DNA from: Cherax quadricarinatus
Taxonomy: Eukaryota; Arthropoda; Malacostraca; Decapoda; Parastacidae
Reading direction: 5' to 3'
Length of the DNA stretch: 64,000 nt
Assembly (NCBI RefSeq): GCF_038502225.1
Contig: NC_091292.1
Location: 53,835,111 to 53,899,110 of the forward strand
The notes beneath the pieces are model-generated. The model worked only from the letters and a program-made list of their open reading frames with translations, had not been told where the DNA came from and made no database searches. A program made the translations under genes and the position numbers. How positions within the stretch are numbered: position 1 is the first letter of the stretch; the number at the start of each line of letters is the position of its first letter. Below are positions 43,195 to 53,330 of this stretch, in pieces.

Positions 43195-43443
43195 AAATGA
43201 CCAAACCACCTCAACAGCCCCTCTTCTGCCCTCTGACTAATACTTTTATTAACTCCACACCTTCTCCTAATTTCCACACTCCGAATTTTCTGCATAATAT
43301 TTACACCACACATTGCCCTTAAACAGGACATCTCCACTGCCTCCAACTGTCTCCTCGCTGCTGCATTTACCACCCAAGCTTCACATCCATATAAGAGTGT
43401 TGGTACTACTATACTTTCATACATTCCCTTCTTTGCCTCCATA
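43195..43443 (-). pseudogene. RTE-like ORF segment trapped between TA tracts
   Basis: An 80-codon minus-strand segment ([20 protein letters not shown] ... [11 protein letters not shown]) is close to subfamily 1. Both edges pass directly into alternating TA (43165-43194 and 43444-43690), with no 5' or 3' LINE terminus. Confidence 0.9.
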
Positions 43444-43692
<249 letters not shown>

Positions 43693-43761
43693 TGCAATAA
43701 GATCACAGTAAACAGGTGATTTCAGAATATGCAAAACAACCACTCTGAAAGAATAGAGAAA

Positions 43762-43807
43762 TTCCAAGCGCTTTCGTGACTACTCACATTATCAAGGAAC
43801 TATGAAA
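43762..43807 (-). ncRNA. Hammerhead-ribozyme-like motif, left arm
   Basis: The minus strand repeats the motif described for the right arm (CCTTGATAATGTGAGTAG, then TCACGAAAGCGCTTGG), with the same two core changes. It is part of the inverted arm, not an independent find. Confidence 0.5.
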
Positions 43808-43988
43808 GTAAAGCATCCAAGGAAGCTATATAAGGGGTCTGGTCGGCACCTCACTATCAGATCCCACAACGGTTTAAACACGTGACGCGCGGCGAGCCAA
43901 CTTGGAAAGGTCCTTGGCACAACTCACCCCACAAACTATTCTACCCAAGAAATAAGAAATTTTAAAGATTATTTGTCCAGTGTATTAT

Positions 43989-44442
43989 TAAATTCTTCCC
44001 AAATTCTCTTCTTAAGACTTTTAATATTAAAGTTGTATTCAAAAATCTCGATACAGTAAAAAAACTTTTGATAAAGAATTCCCCCCAAAATGCTGATGGA
44101 TGTGTCTATAAGATTCCTTGTAAAATTTGCGATAAAGTTTATTACGGTCAAACTGGTAAAAATCTCTAACTAAGATTAAAACAACATAAATATAGCATTA
44201 GAACTGGACAAGATTCCAATGCTCTATTTATTCATGTAAGAGATTTTAACCATCCAATTGATTTTCAAAAAGTTGAGAAAGTAGTATCAAGCAAGTCCAT
44301 GGTCGACAGGAATATAATTGAATCTTGTTTCATAAAAAGCAGTTTTGACAATAATATGAATATTTCCTTTGGTTTATATAAATTAGATCCATTTATAATT
44401 AATAGAATTTGGGAAGAATTTAATAATACACTGGACAAATAA
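43989..44442 (+). pseudogene. Penelope GIY-YIG endonuclease domain
   Basis: The frame reads VYKIPCKICDKVYYGQTGKN, then RLKQHKYS, and ends IINRIWEEFNNTLDK. This gives the GIY-YIG signature as VYK...VYYGQTG, the following Arg/His region, and a Cys pair (PCKIC) typical of Penelope. One in-frame TAA (about 44167) separates GKN-L from LRLKQHK, so this copy is dead. The domain would nick DNA for target-primed integration. Upstream RT is missing because the inverted arm begins here. Confidence 0.85.
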
Positions 44443-44607
44443 TCTTTAAAATTTCTTATTTCTTGGGTAGAATAGTTTGTGGGGCGAGTTGTGCCAAGGA
44501 CCTTTCCAAGTTGGCTCGCTGCGCGTCACGTGTTTAAACCGTTGTGGGATCTGATAGTGAGGTGCCGACCAGACCTCTTATATAGCTTCCTTGGATGCTT
44601 TACTTTC

Positions 44608-44652
44608 ATAGTTCCTTGATAATGTGAGTAGTCACGAAAGCGCTTGGAATTT
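44608..44652 (+). ncRNA. Hammerhead-ribozyme-like motif, right arm
   Basis: Element by element: stem I TAGTTCC (44609-44615) pairs with GGAATTT (44646-44652), one wobble and otherwise paired over about six bases. The core box TTGATAA (44616-44622) stands where CTGATGA is canonical. Stem II is GTGA/TCAC (44624-44627 / 44632-44635) with loop GTAG and one unpaired T before it. The GAAA box is 44636-44639. A minimal stem III (AGCGCT) is followed by the predicted cleavage position after T44645. Penelope elements are known to carry such ribozymes with a very short stem III. The two core changes fall at positions 3 and 8, which pair with each other. Confidence 0.55.
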
Positions 44653-44677
44653 CTCTATTCTTTCAGAGTGGTTGTTT

Positions 44678-44680
<3 letters not shown>

Positions 44681-44740
<60 letters not shown>
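44681..44740. repeat. (TA)n microsatellite
   Basis: Alternating TA between the Penelope arm and the tail of SINE-like copy 2. Confidence 0.95.
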
Positions 44741-44930
44741 TTTCTTTCAACACACCGGCCGTATCCCACCGAGGCGGGGTGGCCCAAAAGGAAAAACGAA
44801 AGTTTCTCCTTTTACATTTAGTAATATATACAGGAGAAGAGGTTACTAGCTCCTTGCTCCCGGCATTTTAGTCGCCTCTTACAACACGCATGGCTTACGG
44901 AGGAAGAATTCTGTTCCACTTCCCCATGGA

Positions 44931-44935
<5 letters not shown>
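44741..44935 (-). mobile_element. SINE-like RTE derivative, copy 2
   Basis: On the minus strand it begins CCATGGGGAAGTGGAACAG and ends with the GGGCCACCCCGCCTCGGTGG hairpin, GTTGAAAGAAAG and a (TA)n tail. It is almost identical to copy 3 next to it. Confidence 0.8.

Positions 44936-44988
<53 letters not shown>
44936..44988. repeat. (TA)n microsatellite
   Basis: Alternating TA between the two SINE-like copies. Confidence 0.95.
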
Positions 44989-44990
<2 letters not shown>

Positions 44991-44997
44991 TCTTCTT

Positions 44998-45192
44998 CTT
45001 TCTTTCAACACACCGGCCGTATCCCACCGAGGCGGGGTGGCCCAAAAGGAAAAACGAAAGTTTCTCCTTTTACATTTAGTAATATATACAGGAGAAGAGG
45101 TTACTAGCTCCTTGCTCCCGGCATTTTAGTCGCCTCTTACAACACGCATGGCTTACGGAGGAAGAATTCTGTTCCACTTCCCCATGGAGGAT
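44998..45192 (-). mobile_element. SINE-like RTE derivative, copy 3
   Basis: Same length, orientation and near-identical sequence to 44741-44935, including the intervening (TA)n. The pair could be a ~255-bp tandem duplication, not two insertions. Confidence 0.8.
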
Positions 45193-45195
45193 ATA

Positions 45196-45260
<65 letters not shown>
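45193..45260. repeat. (TA)n microsatellite
   Basis: Alternating TA followed by a T-run. Confidence 0.95.
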
Positions 45261-45268
<8 letters not shown>

Positions 45269-45535
45269 TTTCAACAAGTTGGCCGTCTCCCTCTGGGTTT
45301 TCTTTTTTTCTTACTGGTTCTTGCTCTTGTTTATTTCTGCTTATCTCCATGGGGAAGTGGAACAGAATTCTTCCTCCATAAGCCATGCGTGTCGTCAGAG
45401 GCAACTGAAATGCCGAAAGCGAGGGGCTAGTAACTCCTCCTCCTGTATATATTACTAAATTTGAAAATAAAAACTTTTGTTTTTCTTTTGGGCCACCCTG
45501 CCTTGATGAGATATGGCCAGTTCATTGAAAGAAGA
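45261..45535 (+). mobile_element. RTE 3' tip (minus) abutting SINE-like copy 4 (plus)
   Basis: 45261-45292 is the T-run and CAACAAGTTGGCCGTCTCCC of an RTE 3' end on the minus strand. 45293-45535 runs on plus from TCTGGGTTTTC, part of the LINE 5' UTR upstream of the usual SINE-like start, through CCATGGGGAAGTGGAACAG to GGGCCACCCTGCCTTGATGA. It therefore keeps about 50 bp more LINE 5' UTR than copies 1-3. Confidence 0.7.
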
Positions 45536-46000
45536 AAGTAGGACTGTAAAAGAAGTGACTGCAAGAACGTTGGAGAGAGGTGTGGGACTAAAAAATTATG
45601 AATATTACAAGAAGTAACAGTTGCCATCATTTAGCCAATGAAAAGTTGCCAAGACAGTCTTTGGGAGAATGTGCAATAATAGAAAGTTCAAAGTGAACAG
45701 AAAGAACGTGATGAGTTGAAAAGTCTGTTAAAAGAAGTTTATCAATAATTGATGCCTGATTGTAGTAATGCCAAACTTCTGTGTTTGTATGAGGCATTAT
45801 CTTCAAGTGTCTCAGCAAGGAGGAGACTGAAGGCAGCTGATCTGTTGTGTTTGAGATTAAAGTGTGTTGTATTCAGAAAATAAGGAGTGAAGAAATTAGT
45901 AAACAGTGTGGTAGTACAGGATGTGTAGATCTGGGTTGGTGACAGAAGGTATAAGAAACATCCCAGAAAGAGTTGGAGAGAGTCTGAAGGTGGTTTTTGA
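45536..46000 (+). pseudogene. Degenerate RTE-like ORF remnant
   Basis: Scattered similarity in order: GAAGTGACTGCAAGAACG (VNARV region), GTTGCCAAGACAGTC, AAGTTCAAAGTGAACAG (KLKVN), GCAAGGAGGAGACTGAAGGC (ARRRLEA) and AAAGAGTTGGAGAGAG (RKGWR). It is much older than the other copies. Confidence 0.5.
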
Positions 46001-46059
46001 TGCCATCTACAACTTACACCAGCCAGCAGGAGAAAAGTGCACCTGGATTCAAGGCAGCA

Positions 46060-47280
46060 GAGGAGCACTTCACCTTGCTTCTGTGCATTAATGCATCAGG
46101 TGATTTAAAATGCAAGTTGATATTTATTGCTCCCAGAATCCTCGTGCTTCAAAAGGTAGATTAAAGCACTCTGATTGTTACTTGGTGGCCTAACAAGATA
46201 GCAATGAGTGAGGTACTGTGTGCTGAGTGGTTCAAGCATTATTTTATTCCTTCAGTCAAGATGTACCTGTTCTAAAAGAATCTTCCATTCAAGGTTCTCA
46301 CTCTTGATAATTTCAATAACAATAATCCTCAAGTCTAGCAGTCTACAGACCAAAATGTGAAGATTGTGTTTTTACCATCAAATATGACATCTTTGAAACA
46401 ACATCTGGAGTGATTACAACGCATAAATGCCACCACAGTAAAACCACTAATTAATGGACTCCCATTCAATGGAATTTGGAAACTAAGGACAAAAAACTCG
46501 GCCAGACAAACACTGGAATCATTGGACAGGAAGTCTGCAGTTTCTGGATTTTATCCATAGTGATGCTGTCCAGTAGCCTCCTGGATAAACAGACCAAGTC
46601 TGATGATTCCAACATTAATCCTGTACAAGCTAAAGCACCCACATCCAGGGTGTATCTGTTTTCATTGTTCCTGAGCCATTAGCTACCCACGTCAGTTTAT
46701 TGTTTGTGCTCACTCATGCATGCACTCATCATTCAGTCTCCAATTTTCCCTGAAATTACAATGTTTTGTGTGAATTAATTTATCAAGTAAAGTGCAATTA
46801 ACAATGGCTTCTTATGCAAATGGCCATGCCAAGAGGAAGTATGTGGTTCTAGTGTTGAGCAGAAACTTGAACTAATAAAGGAGGTTGAGTCTGGCAACTT
46901 TGTGGCATGGGTATGTGAGAAATATGGTGTTAAAAAACAGTGTCTGATCTTCATAGAACTAATGACAAACTTGCCAATTATATGCTTTAGTGTAGATTCT
47001 AACCATAAAGGTACAACAGTTGGTCATAAAAAGCATATGAAAATGACCCACGATAAAAAGCTTTTAGAAGCAGTCATAAATGGTATGTTCAATAATGTTC
47101 TGGTGTTGATGTTCATGGTGCTCATCTTCACTCTGCTGCACATAGGCTAGCAAACCACATGAACACAGAATTTCAGGGAAGTGATGGTTAGCTTTGGCGC
47201 CACTGTAATCATCATAGCTCGAGTAATGAGAAGACTTACGGTGAAGCTGGTAGTGAAAACATGGATGAAGTTGAGCCATT
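46060..47280 (+). pseudogene. Rearranged pogo/jerky-type transposase relic
   Basis: 46080-46420 encodes a decayed DDE-domain stretch (LLCINASGDLKCK; LTLDN; VKIVFLPSNMTSL), matching the Tigger/jerky order CSNATGDFK, LDNAPGH, FLPPNTTPL. 46810-46960 encodes a DNA-binding start (GHAKRKYVVL, then IKEVESGNF and VCEKYGVKK). The N-terminal part lies after the catalytic part, so these are two elements or a rearranged one. Stops are frequent. Confidence 0.6.
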
Positions 47281-47404
47281 CAGATTGATGTAAAATAATA
47301 CTATGAAATGAGAAGCTCCTTAAATCTCAACTGTTTAATGCTTTTGAGATGGTACTATTGTACATTAATGTATTTTCAACTTCAGTTTTATTTATAATAC
47401 AGTA

Positions 47405-47726
47405 CAGCCTCTCCTCACTTAGCGACGTACTTGTTTACTGACGTCTCAGATTTATGATGGGCTCTCTGACCAGTATTCATACCTAAATAATGTATATTAG
47501 AGCTGATTTCCTCTATTCTGTTTATTTCAATATACAGTACACTACTGTATAAACATTTAAAATTATACCAGAAATGTTATAAATGGTTCAAAGGTGACAT
47601 TAAAACAATATCAAATATGGCTGACACAAACTCACTTCCATTATAGTATGCTCCTCACTTAGTGACAAATTCGTTTAACGATGTGGTCTTAGGAACAGAA
47701 CTCCGTAGTTAAGTGAAGAGAGGGTG
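47405..47726. mobile_element. MITE family M1, copy 2
   Basis: It begins CAGCCTCTCCTCACTTAGC and ends with the complementary terminus, flanked by TA. Its interior runs in the reverse orientation to copies 1 and 3. Confidence 0.85.
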
Positions 47727-47829
47727 TACAATACAGATACTATATTTACAATACAGAACTGTACATGTAAAGTGCTGTACTGTACTATATGTTTTACAGA
47801 TTACAATACCTGTATTCTTAAGTGTCCAG

Positions 47830-48600
47830 TAGTCTTCTGAATAAATAGACCAAGTTCGCTGATTAAGACTTTCGTCTGTTTGTGATAAATTAATTCCATA
47901 ATTCAGAATCTACAAACAATCGGCAATAATGTACAACCCTCCAACTTATTAGTTCATTAATTAAAGGATTTACTGTACACATGAAAGGTGATGACAAATA
48001 AATCCACAGGTTTTTCCACAATAGAGTTAGGCCCAGGAAATAATAGACATGGCAAGGAAATTGACAAGCAAGGGCTTTCAAGATACAAAGCCAGAAAATG
48101 TAAATGAACTCTTAGACAGTTATGATGAAGAACAAACTGCAGAGGGAGGCAGATAACAAACAAGGATGAGGAAGAACTTGAATGTAAACCATCAACACCT
48201 CAAGATATACAGAAGATGCTGCATAGTATTAATATTGATGATTTTTTTAAAAGACTGATAAAGACCTTGACACATCTAGAAGCATTGTTGTGAAGCTGGA
48301 TCTGGAGAAATTGTTGATGCCTTATAGTCAGCAGTATAAAGTACTGCTGGGTAAAACAGCAGAATGTATAGCTAAGGATTCCAGCAAATAATTCTGCACT
48401 GACATCAGCTTAAGAACCACATCATGAATCTCAGTCATCCACTTTGGCCCAGAAAGGCCACAGCAACCCTCTCTGTTGACCTCAAAACCAATGTGCATCA
48501 GCAACTATGTTTAAAAAAGTTGTTCTATACATTTTTTTTAGCTACATTTACTCTTGGCTGTTAAAACCTTATTACCTATAACTAGGCCTAGTAGGGTCAC
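47830..48600. other. No clear gene
   Basis: One frame near 48250-48390 reads SRSIVVKLDLEKLLMPY and may be the tail of a decayed transposase, but I cannot align it. Nothing else is recognisable. Confidence 0.3.
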
Positions 48601-48778
48601 ATCAATCTCTTCACATATTTCTAGATCAATAAGATATCAAAATCTTAATTTTTATTAAAGAAGTATAGAAAGCAACCCTGTTTTTCCATAATGCTTTTCA
48701 CCTCACATATCACAAATTTACATACAGCAACAATTTTAGGAAGGTAACACACATGGTATGTGAGTTTCCTATATTTGT

Positions 48779-48973
48779 GTGGGTATGCTTGTATATTATA
48801 TGTACATGTATGTGTATACATGTGTGTGTACACATGTATATGTATGTATGTGCATATATGTATGTATAGTTTGTACATACATGCACAGTCTGTATATGTA
48901 CAGTATGTATGTATGTATGTATGTATGTATGTATGCATGCATGCATGCATGCATGTGTGTGTATATATTTATA
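48779..48973. repeat. TATG/TGTA and ATGC microsatellite
   Basis: Variants of ATGTATGTAC followed by (TATG)n and (CATG)n. The Tyr/Cys/Met-rich open frames on both strands are repeat translations. Confidence 0.92.
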
Positions 48974-49110
48974 AAAAGTATGCATATGCATAAAATTTTA
49001 ACAGTAGACGATGTCCTTAAGGAAAATTTCAGGTGCAACCATACTTGCTAATTTCCATTGTTATGAGCCTATAAGACAAAATGAACTTGACTGGTTCCCT
49101 CTTAGCTACA

Positions 49111-49116
49111 TTTATT
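49111..49116 (-). terminator. Poly(A) signal of the Atg14-like gene
   Basis: AATAAA on the minus strand, about 97 bases past the stop codon at 49213. It is the first such hexamer downstream that I see. Confidence 0.55.
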
Positions 49117-49212
49117 GATTTCAACCTTCTGGGTTGCAATTTATGAACAAGTGAAAAAATATCCTCATAACTTATGATAGCCTGAAACTAAAATACATCG
49201 GTACTATAATTT

Positions 49213-49431
49213 CTATTTTTGCTGAGTTCCACTAAATCCTCTAAATAATGACATTACTGATGCAGCTGCTGAGGAAACAATACCCCCAGCTCCAGCACCT
49301 ATGGTACCCATGCCCACACCTTGCCCAACCTGACCCATAGTTGCCTGAGAGTAAATGGCAGTGGAATTAAATGTAGAAAAAGCCTGATGTGTAGGTACAG
49401 ATGGTGGCTCCAGGAGAGGTATGTTGGGGAC
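49213..49431 (-). CDS. Atg14: Atg14/Barkor-like, last coding exon (BATS domain end)
   Basis: The acceptor is ATATTACAG before 49431, phase 0; the exon encodes 72 residues and ends at TAG. It starts VPNIPLLEPPSVP and ends with AGGIVSSAAASVMSLFRGFS. That ending closely resembles the C-terminus of vertebrate ATG14, where the BATS amphipathic helix binds curved, PI3P-rich autophagosome membranes. ATG14 is the subunit that directs the class III PI3-kinase (VPS34, VPS15, Beclin 1) to sites of autophagosome formation on the endoplasmic reticulum. A Gly/Gln/Met-rich linker (GQVGQGVGMGTIGAGAGG) precedes the helix. No stop or shift is seen. Confidence 0.8.
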   Translation of the reverse strand, partial: VPNIPLLEPPSVPTHQAFSTFNSTAIYSQATMGQVGQGVGMGTIGAGAGGIVSSAAASVMSLFRGFSGTQQK

Positions 49432-49792
49432 CTGTAATATAGCCAAAGAAAACCCCATATTAGCAAGTCGCTCAAGATATTCAAAGCTAGCCTTATATTC
49501 TATCCCTGCGATTCATCTGTAATGCCATAAAATATTTTATGACATGGAGTTACAATTGGGTCATCTGCATGAGTTGCAAGCCTGAAAGTTTTGCTGAATC
49601 TCATTTTCTTCTGCTTCTACTGAGAAGATATTTTTTAATACTGTCAGTTTTTGGGAGCAACTTAAGCATTATCCTGACTAAACATTGCCTTTACTTCAGT
49701 GCACTTTTCTGGCCTGAAGCACTTGCCAACACATCACCAATAGTTTCATGACTTATAAATGCCATCTCTACATAAGCACCATATCTACTGTA

Positions 49793-49995
49793 CAGTGGAC
49801 CCCCGCATAACGATCACCTCCGAATGCGACCAATTATGTAAGTGTATTTATGTAAGTGCGTTTGTACGTGTATGTTTGGGGGTCTGAAATGGACTAATCT
49901 ACTTCACAATATTCCTTATGGGAACAAATTCGGTCAGTACTGGCACCTGAACATACTTCTGGAGTGAAAAAATATCGTTAACCGGGGGTCCACTG
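49793..49995. mobile_element. Tigger-type MITE in an Atg14 intron
   Basis: The termini CAGTGGACCCCCGCATAACG and the complement of CAGTGGACCCCCGGTTAACG are flanked by TA. It is 203 bp and has no coding sequence. It shares termini with Tigger copies A and B. Confidence 0.85.
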
Positions 49996-50533
49996 TATAT
50001 GAATAACATCACCATTGCAATGCCACCACCTCAGCTACAAGAACACAATCTCCACTACTTAAATACTGCCTTCACTGTATACATAATTTCCTTCTATATG
50101 AACCCTCCTTACCTTAATCAAATGTCAGTTCACTTATAATGTGTGTACTCCTGATGTCACACTGTTAATACAACACTGCCATATTAGCAGTCAGCTCATT
50201 CTGGCAGGAGTTGCTATACTTTTGAACATCCTTGTAAGTCAAGTCATAATTAAATTCACTTTACTCATTGGTTTCTTTATGACCTAACGGATTCACTTCA
50301 GTTTCATCTGAGGCTTAGTCTACTGTTCAATCCTCATTATTTTTTGTTTTATTTATGGACTAAGCCCCATGCAATGGCAATGCTGATGGTTCATAAGGCA
50401 AGGGCCAGAATTCTATTTTTTACAAGTTAACTAAGTTACAGACTATTACAGAGTCAAGTTACTAGATAACAGTCGAACTACCTTATTATGGTAACAAAAA
50501 CAAAAACTCTAAAACTGTGTATTTATCACTTAC

Positions 50534-50675
50534 GGTTTCCCACTCAGCAGACAGTGTATCTGTGTCCTCTTCCTCTTCAGAATCAGAGCCTTCTGGATTT
50601 TCCTCTTGAGCTCCTTCTTCCATACTTTCCACCAGAGACTCGGCAATCTCAAAACTCCCTTGTCTGCGAAGAGGT
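50534..50675 (-). CDS. Atg14: Atg14/Barkor-like, penultimate coding exon
   Basis: The acceptor lies in a NAGNAG (TAGCAG; using the second gives 50675) and the donor ACC|GTAAGT is a strong consensus. It has one base completing the previous codon, then 47 codons. The middle is acidic (EEGAQEENPEGSDSEEEEDT) and the exon ends SAEWET. Vertebrate ATG14 has an equivalent acidic run followed by a WET motif just before the C-terminal segment. Its phases match both neighbours: it completes an AG|N Arg or Ser codon at the start and is phase 0 at the end. Confidence 0.8.
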
Positions 50676-50865
50676 CTGCTAGGTGTGTAATTGTGTATAA
50701 TGCAGTAAATAATTATAATCATAGAGTATACTATTTTGTATTAAGGAAAATATAAATCAGCATCAATGATGCACGAACAAAAATGTACACAGAATAAGTT
50801 AGATAATGTTTGACATTCAAATGTGACTCAAACAAGGAGAAAATTAAGCTTAATTTTTTTTACTA

Positions 50866-50990
50866 TGTCAGCCATTTCCCACAAAGGTAGAGTGACCTAA
50901 GTAAGGGAATGCCTTTCCATATTTCCCATTGTTCATTCAACAGATATCATGCTGACAGTGTGGAGACGTCACAGCTCAGGTGACTTTCAT
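50866..50990 (-). mobile_element. Old RTE 3'-end fragment
   Basis: On plus, TCAGCCATTTCCCACAAAGG and AGAGTGACC correspond to the LINE terminal hairpin in reverse, followed by a diverged 3' UTR. Confidence 0.5.
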
Positions 50991-51118
50991 AATAAAATTT
51001 GTGTATCTCTTTTATTATGCCTCCTCTCTTCCCCACTTTCTCAAAAACCTAAATTTAAACTGCCAAAACAACAGGATATGCTTGGGACAGTAAGCTACCC
51101 TCAGCCCTCATATGTATA

Positions 51119-51438
51119 CAGCCTCTTCCCACTTAACAACGGGGTTCCGTTCCTAATAGTAGGTTGGTAAGAGAATTGGTTGTTAAGCAAGGAGCATACT
51201 ATACTGGTAATGGGTTTGTGTCAACCATCTTTATATATTCTTTTAATGTCACCTTTCCACCATTTACAACATATTTATATTTTTAAATGTTTATACAGTA
51301 GTGTACTGTATACTGTAATAAACAGAATAGAGGAAATCAGCTCTAATATACATTACTTAGGTTTGCATACTGATTGAAGAGCTGGTCGTAAGTCCGAGTG
51401 GTCAGTAAACGAGTACGTTGTTAAGTGAGGAGAGGTTG
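51119..51438. mobile_element. MITE family M1, copy 3, beside a splice donor
   Basis: The ends CAGCCTCTTCCCACTTAAC and the complementary terminus are flanked by TA. The interior is very similar to copy 1. Its edge is 21 bp from the 5' splice site at 51460/51459. Confidence 0.88.
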
Positions 51439-51459
51439 TACTGTACAATGATGACATAC

Positions 51460-51636
51460 CTTCCTAGGTCAGCCACTTGTGTGTCAAGAAGTGCTAGAAG
51501 GTTTGGGGTTGTGTGAGTTGGCCGCAGTAACTTTGCTGGAACATTTTGGGACAAACACAAATACAAAACATTTGTATTTAATCTTGCTACACGTCTTGCA
51601 AACTGTTGCTCGCTCAACTCATTTCTGCAAAATTCA
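51460..51636 (-). CDS. Atg14: Atg14/Barkor-like, internal exon of the conserved C-terminal region
   Basis: Acceptor TTTTTTTTCAG (before 51636) and donor AAG|GTATGT (after 51460). It is 177 bases: one base, 58 codons, two bases. The encoded protein includes ELSEQQFARRVARLNTNVLY and LCLSQNVPAKLLRPTHTTPN, matching the YLCFSQ...LLKP region of the ATG14 BATS-containing C-terminus. The donor has a MITE ending 21 bp downstream in the intron. Upstream exons (coiled-coil and Cys-rich N-terminus) are not found within the remaining 12 kb and probably lie beyond the window. Confidence 0.8.
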
Positions 51637-51888
51637 CTGAAAAAAAACATGCATGTCCATTAGATTTCAAGACAAGCCCATAGCGATAAACATTTTCCTC
51701 AACATTCAATTATTATTTATCTAAGCTGTGCAGGAAAAAAAAAAAAAGTAATATACACTGTATGTACAATACACCACTATATAGAAAAGTGGTGTTCAGT
51801 AACTCAACCTTCCTTTTCCTTACCAATTTTGTACGTTAACCCTTAAACTGTCCAAACGTAGATCTACGCTTACGTGCGTAGCGCTCCA

Positions 51889-53330
51889 ATCTTGATTTCT
51901 AATGAGGACACTAGAGCACTCCAGGATGATTTGAATAGACTGATGCAATGGTTGGAGAAGTGGCAGATGTGGTTTAATATTGACAAATGCGGGGTAGGGG
52001 TCATCCTCGAAAGGGTTGGAGAGAGGGGGTAAAGGAGGTTTTGTGGGCAAGGGGCTTGGACTTCCAGCAAGCGTGCATGAGCGTGTTAGATAGGAGTGAA
52101 TGGAGACGAATGGTACTTGGGACCTGACGATCTGTTGGAGTGTGAGCAGGGCAATATTTAGTGAAGGGATTCAGGGAAACCGGTTATTTTCATATAGTTG
52201 GACTTGAGTCCTGGAAATGGGAAGTACAATGCCTGCACTTTAAAGGAGGGGTTTGGGATATTGGCAGTTTGGAGGGATATGTTGTGTATCTTTATATGTG
52301 TATGCTTCTAAACTGTTGTATTCTGAGCACCTCTGCAAAAACAGTGATAATGTGTGAGTGTGGTGAAAGTGTTGAATGATGATGAAAGTATTTTCTTTTA
52401 GGGGATTTTCTTTCTTTTTTGGGTCACCCTGCCTCGGTGGGAGACAGCCGACTTGTTGAGAAAAAAAAAAAAAAAGCAAAGTTCTAAATGTTGGACAGTT
52501 AAATAACCATGCCAAATATAAACTAAATAATATAGATCTTAATACTACTGACTGCAAAAAGGATTTACGAGTTCTGGTTAGCAGTAATCTAAAACCAAGA
52601 CAACAGTGCATTAGTGTTCGTAATAAAGCTAATAGAATTCTTGGCTTCATATCTAGATGTATAAATAATAGAAGTCCTCAGGTTGTTCAACTCTATATAT
52701 CCTTGGTTAGGCCTCATTTAGACTATGCTGCTCAGTTCTGGTCACCGTATTACAGAATGGATATAAATGCTCAGGAAAACGTACAGAGGAGGATGACAAA
52801 GATGATCCCATGTATCAGAAATCTTCCATATGAGGATAGACTGAGGGCCTGAATCTGCACTCTCTTGAAAGGCGTAGAATTAGGGGGGATATGATCGAGG
52901 TGTATAAATGGAAAACAGGAATAAATAAAGGGGATGCAAATAGCGTGCTGAAAATTTCCAGCCAAGATAGGACTCGCAGCAATGGTTTCAAATTGGAAAA
53001 ATTCAGATTCAGGAAGGATATACGAAAGCACTGGTTTGGTAATAGAGTCGTGGATGAGTGGAACAAACTCCCGAGTACAGTTATTCAGGCTAAAACGTTG
53101 TGTAGTTTTAAAAATAGGTTAGATAAATACATGAGTGGGTGTGGGTGGGTGTGAGCTGGACTTGACTAGCATGTGCTGCTGGGTCTGGTGCCGTGCTCCA
53201 TCCTTGAGTGGAGGTGACCAGACTTGGTGGTTCATTGGGCTAATCCGGGGTGGGTGGGTCATGGGGCTAATTGGGGGGGGGCATAGGTCAGTAGGCCTGT
53301 TGCAATGTTCCTTCTTTCTTATGTTCTTAT
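51889..53330 (+). pseudogene. CR1/jockey-like LINE 3' part, split by an RTE insertion
   Basis: The coding remnant reads DDLNRLMQWLEKWQMWFNID before the RTE insertion (about 51990) and VRNKANRILGFISRCINNRS, VRPHLDYAAQFWSPYY and NRVVDEWNKLPS after it (52476 on). These are the post-RT motifs of a CR1/jockey-group ORF. Stops and shifts are present (for example near 52853). The 3' UTR contains TGTGGGTGGGTGTGAGCTGG. Confidence 0.75.
51990..52475 (+). mobile_element. RTE-like LINE 3' end inserted in the CR1/jockey-like copy
   Basis: It begins within the GRGRPRKGW codons and runs through the complete subfamily 1 3' UTR, terminal GGGTCACCCTGCCTCGGTGG hairpin and A-tail. The host LINE reading continues on both sides. 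Confidence 0.88.

Larger units (their letters stand above)
43727..44684 (+). mobile_element. Penelope-like element with inverted terminal arms (5'-truncated)
   Basis: Arms of about 281 bp (43727-44007 and 44404-44684) are near-perfect reverse complements, the arrangement known for Penelope pLTRs that end up inverted. Between them lies coding DNA for a GIY-YIG endonuclease, the C-terminal domain of Penelope proteins. The arms' inner ends contain the last codons of that ORF, so the left arm is an inverted copy of the element's 3' end. RT is absent. Both arms carry a hammerhead-ribozyme-like motif. Confidence 0.85.

Noticed and set aside
48645..49051. Cys/Tyr/His-rich open frames on both strands
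   Set aside because: They fall on the TATG/ATGC microsatellite.
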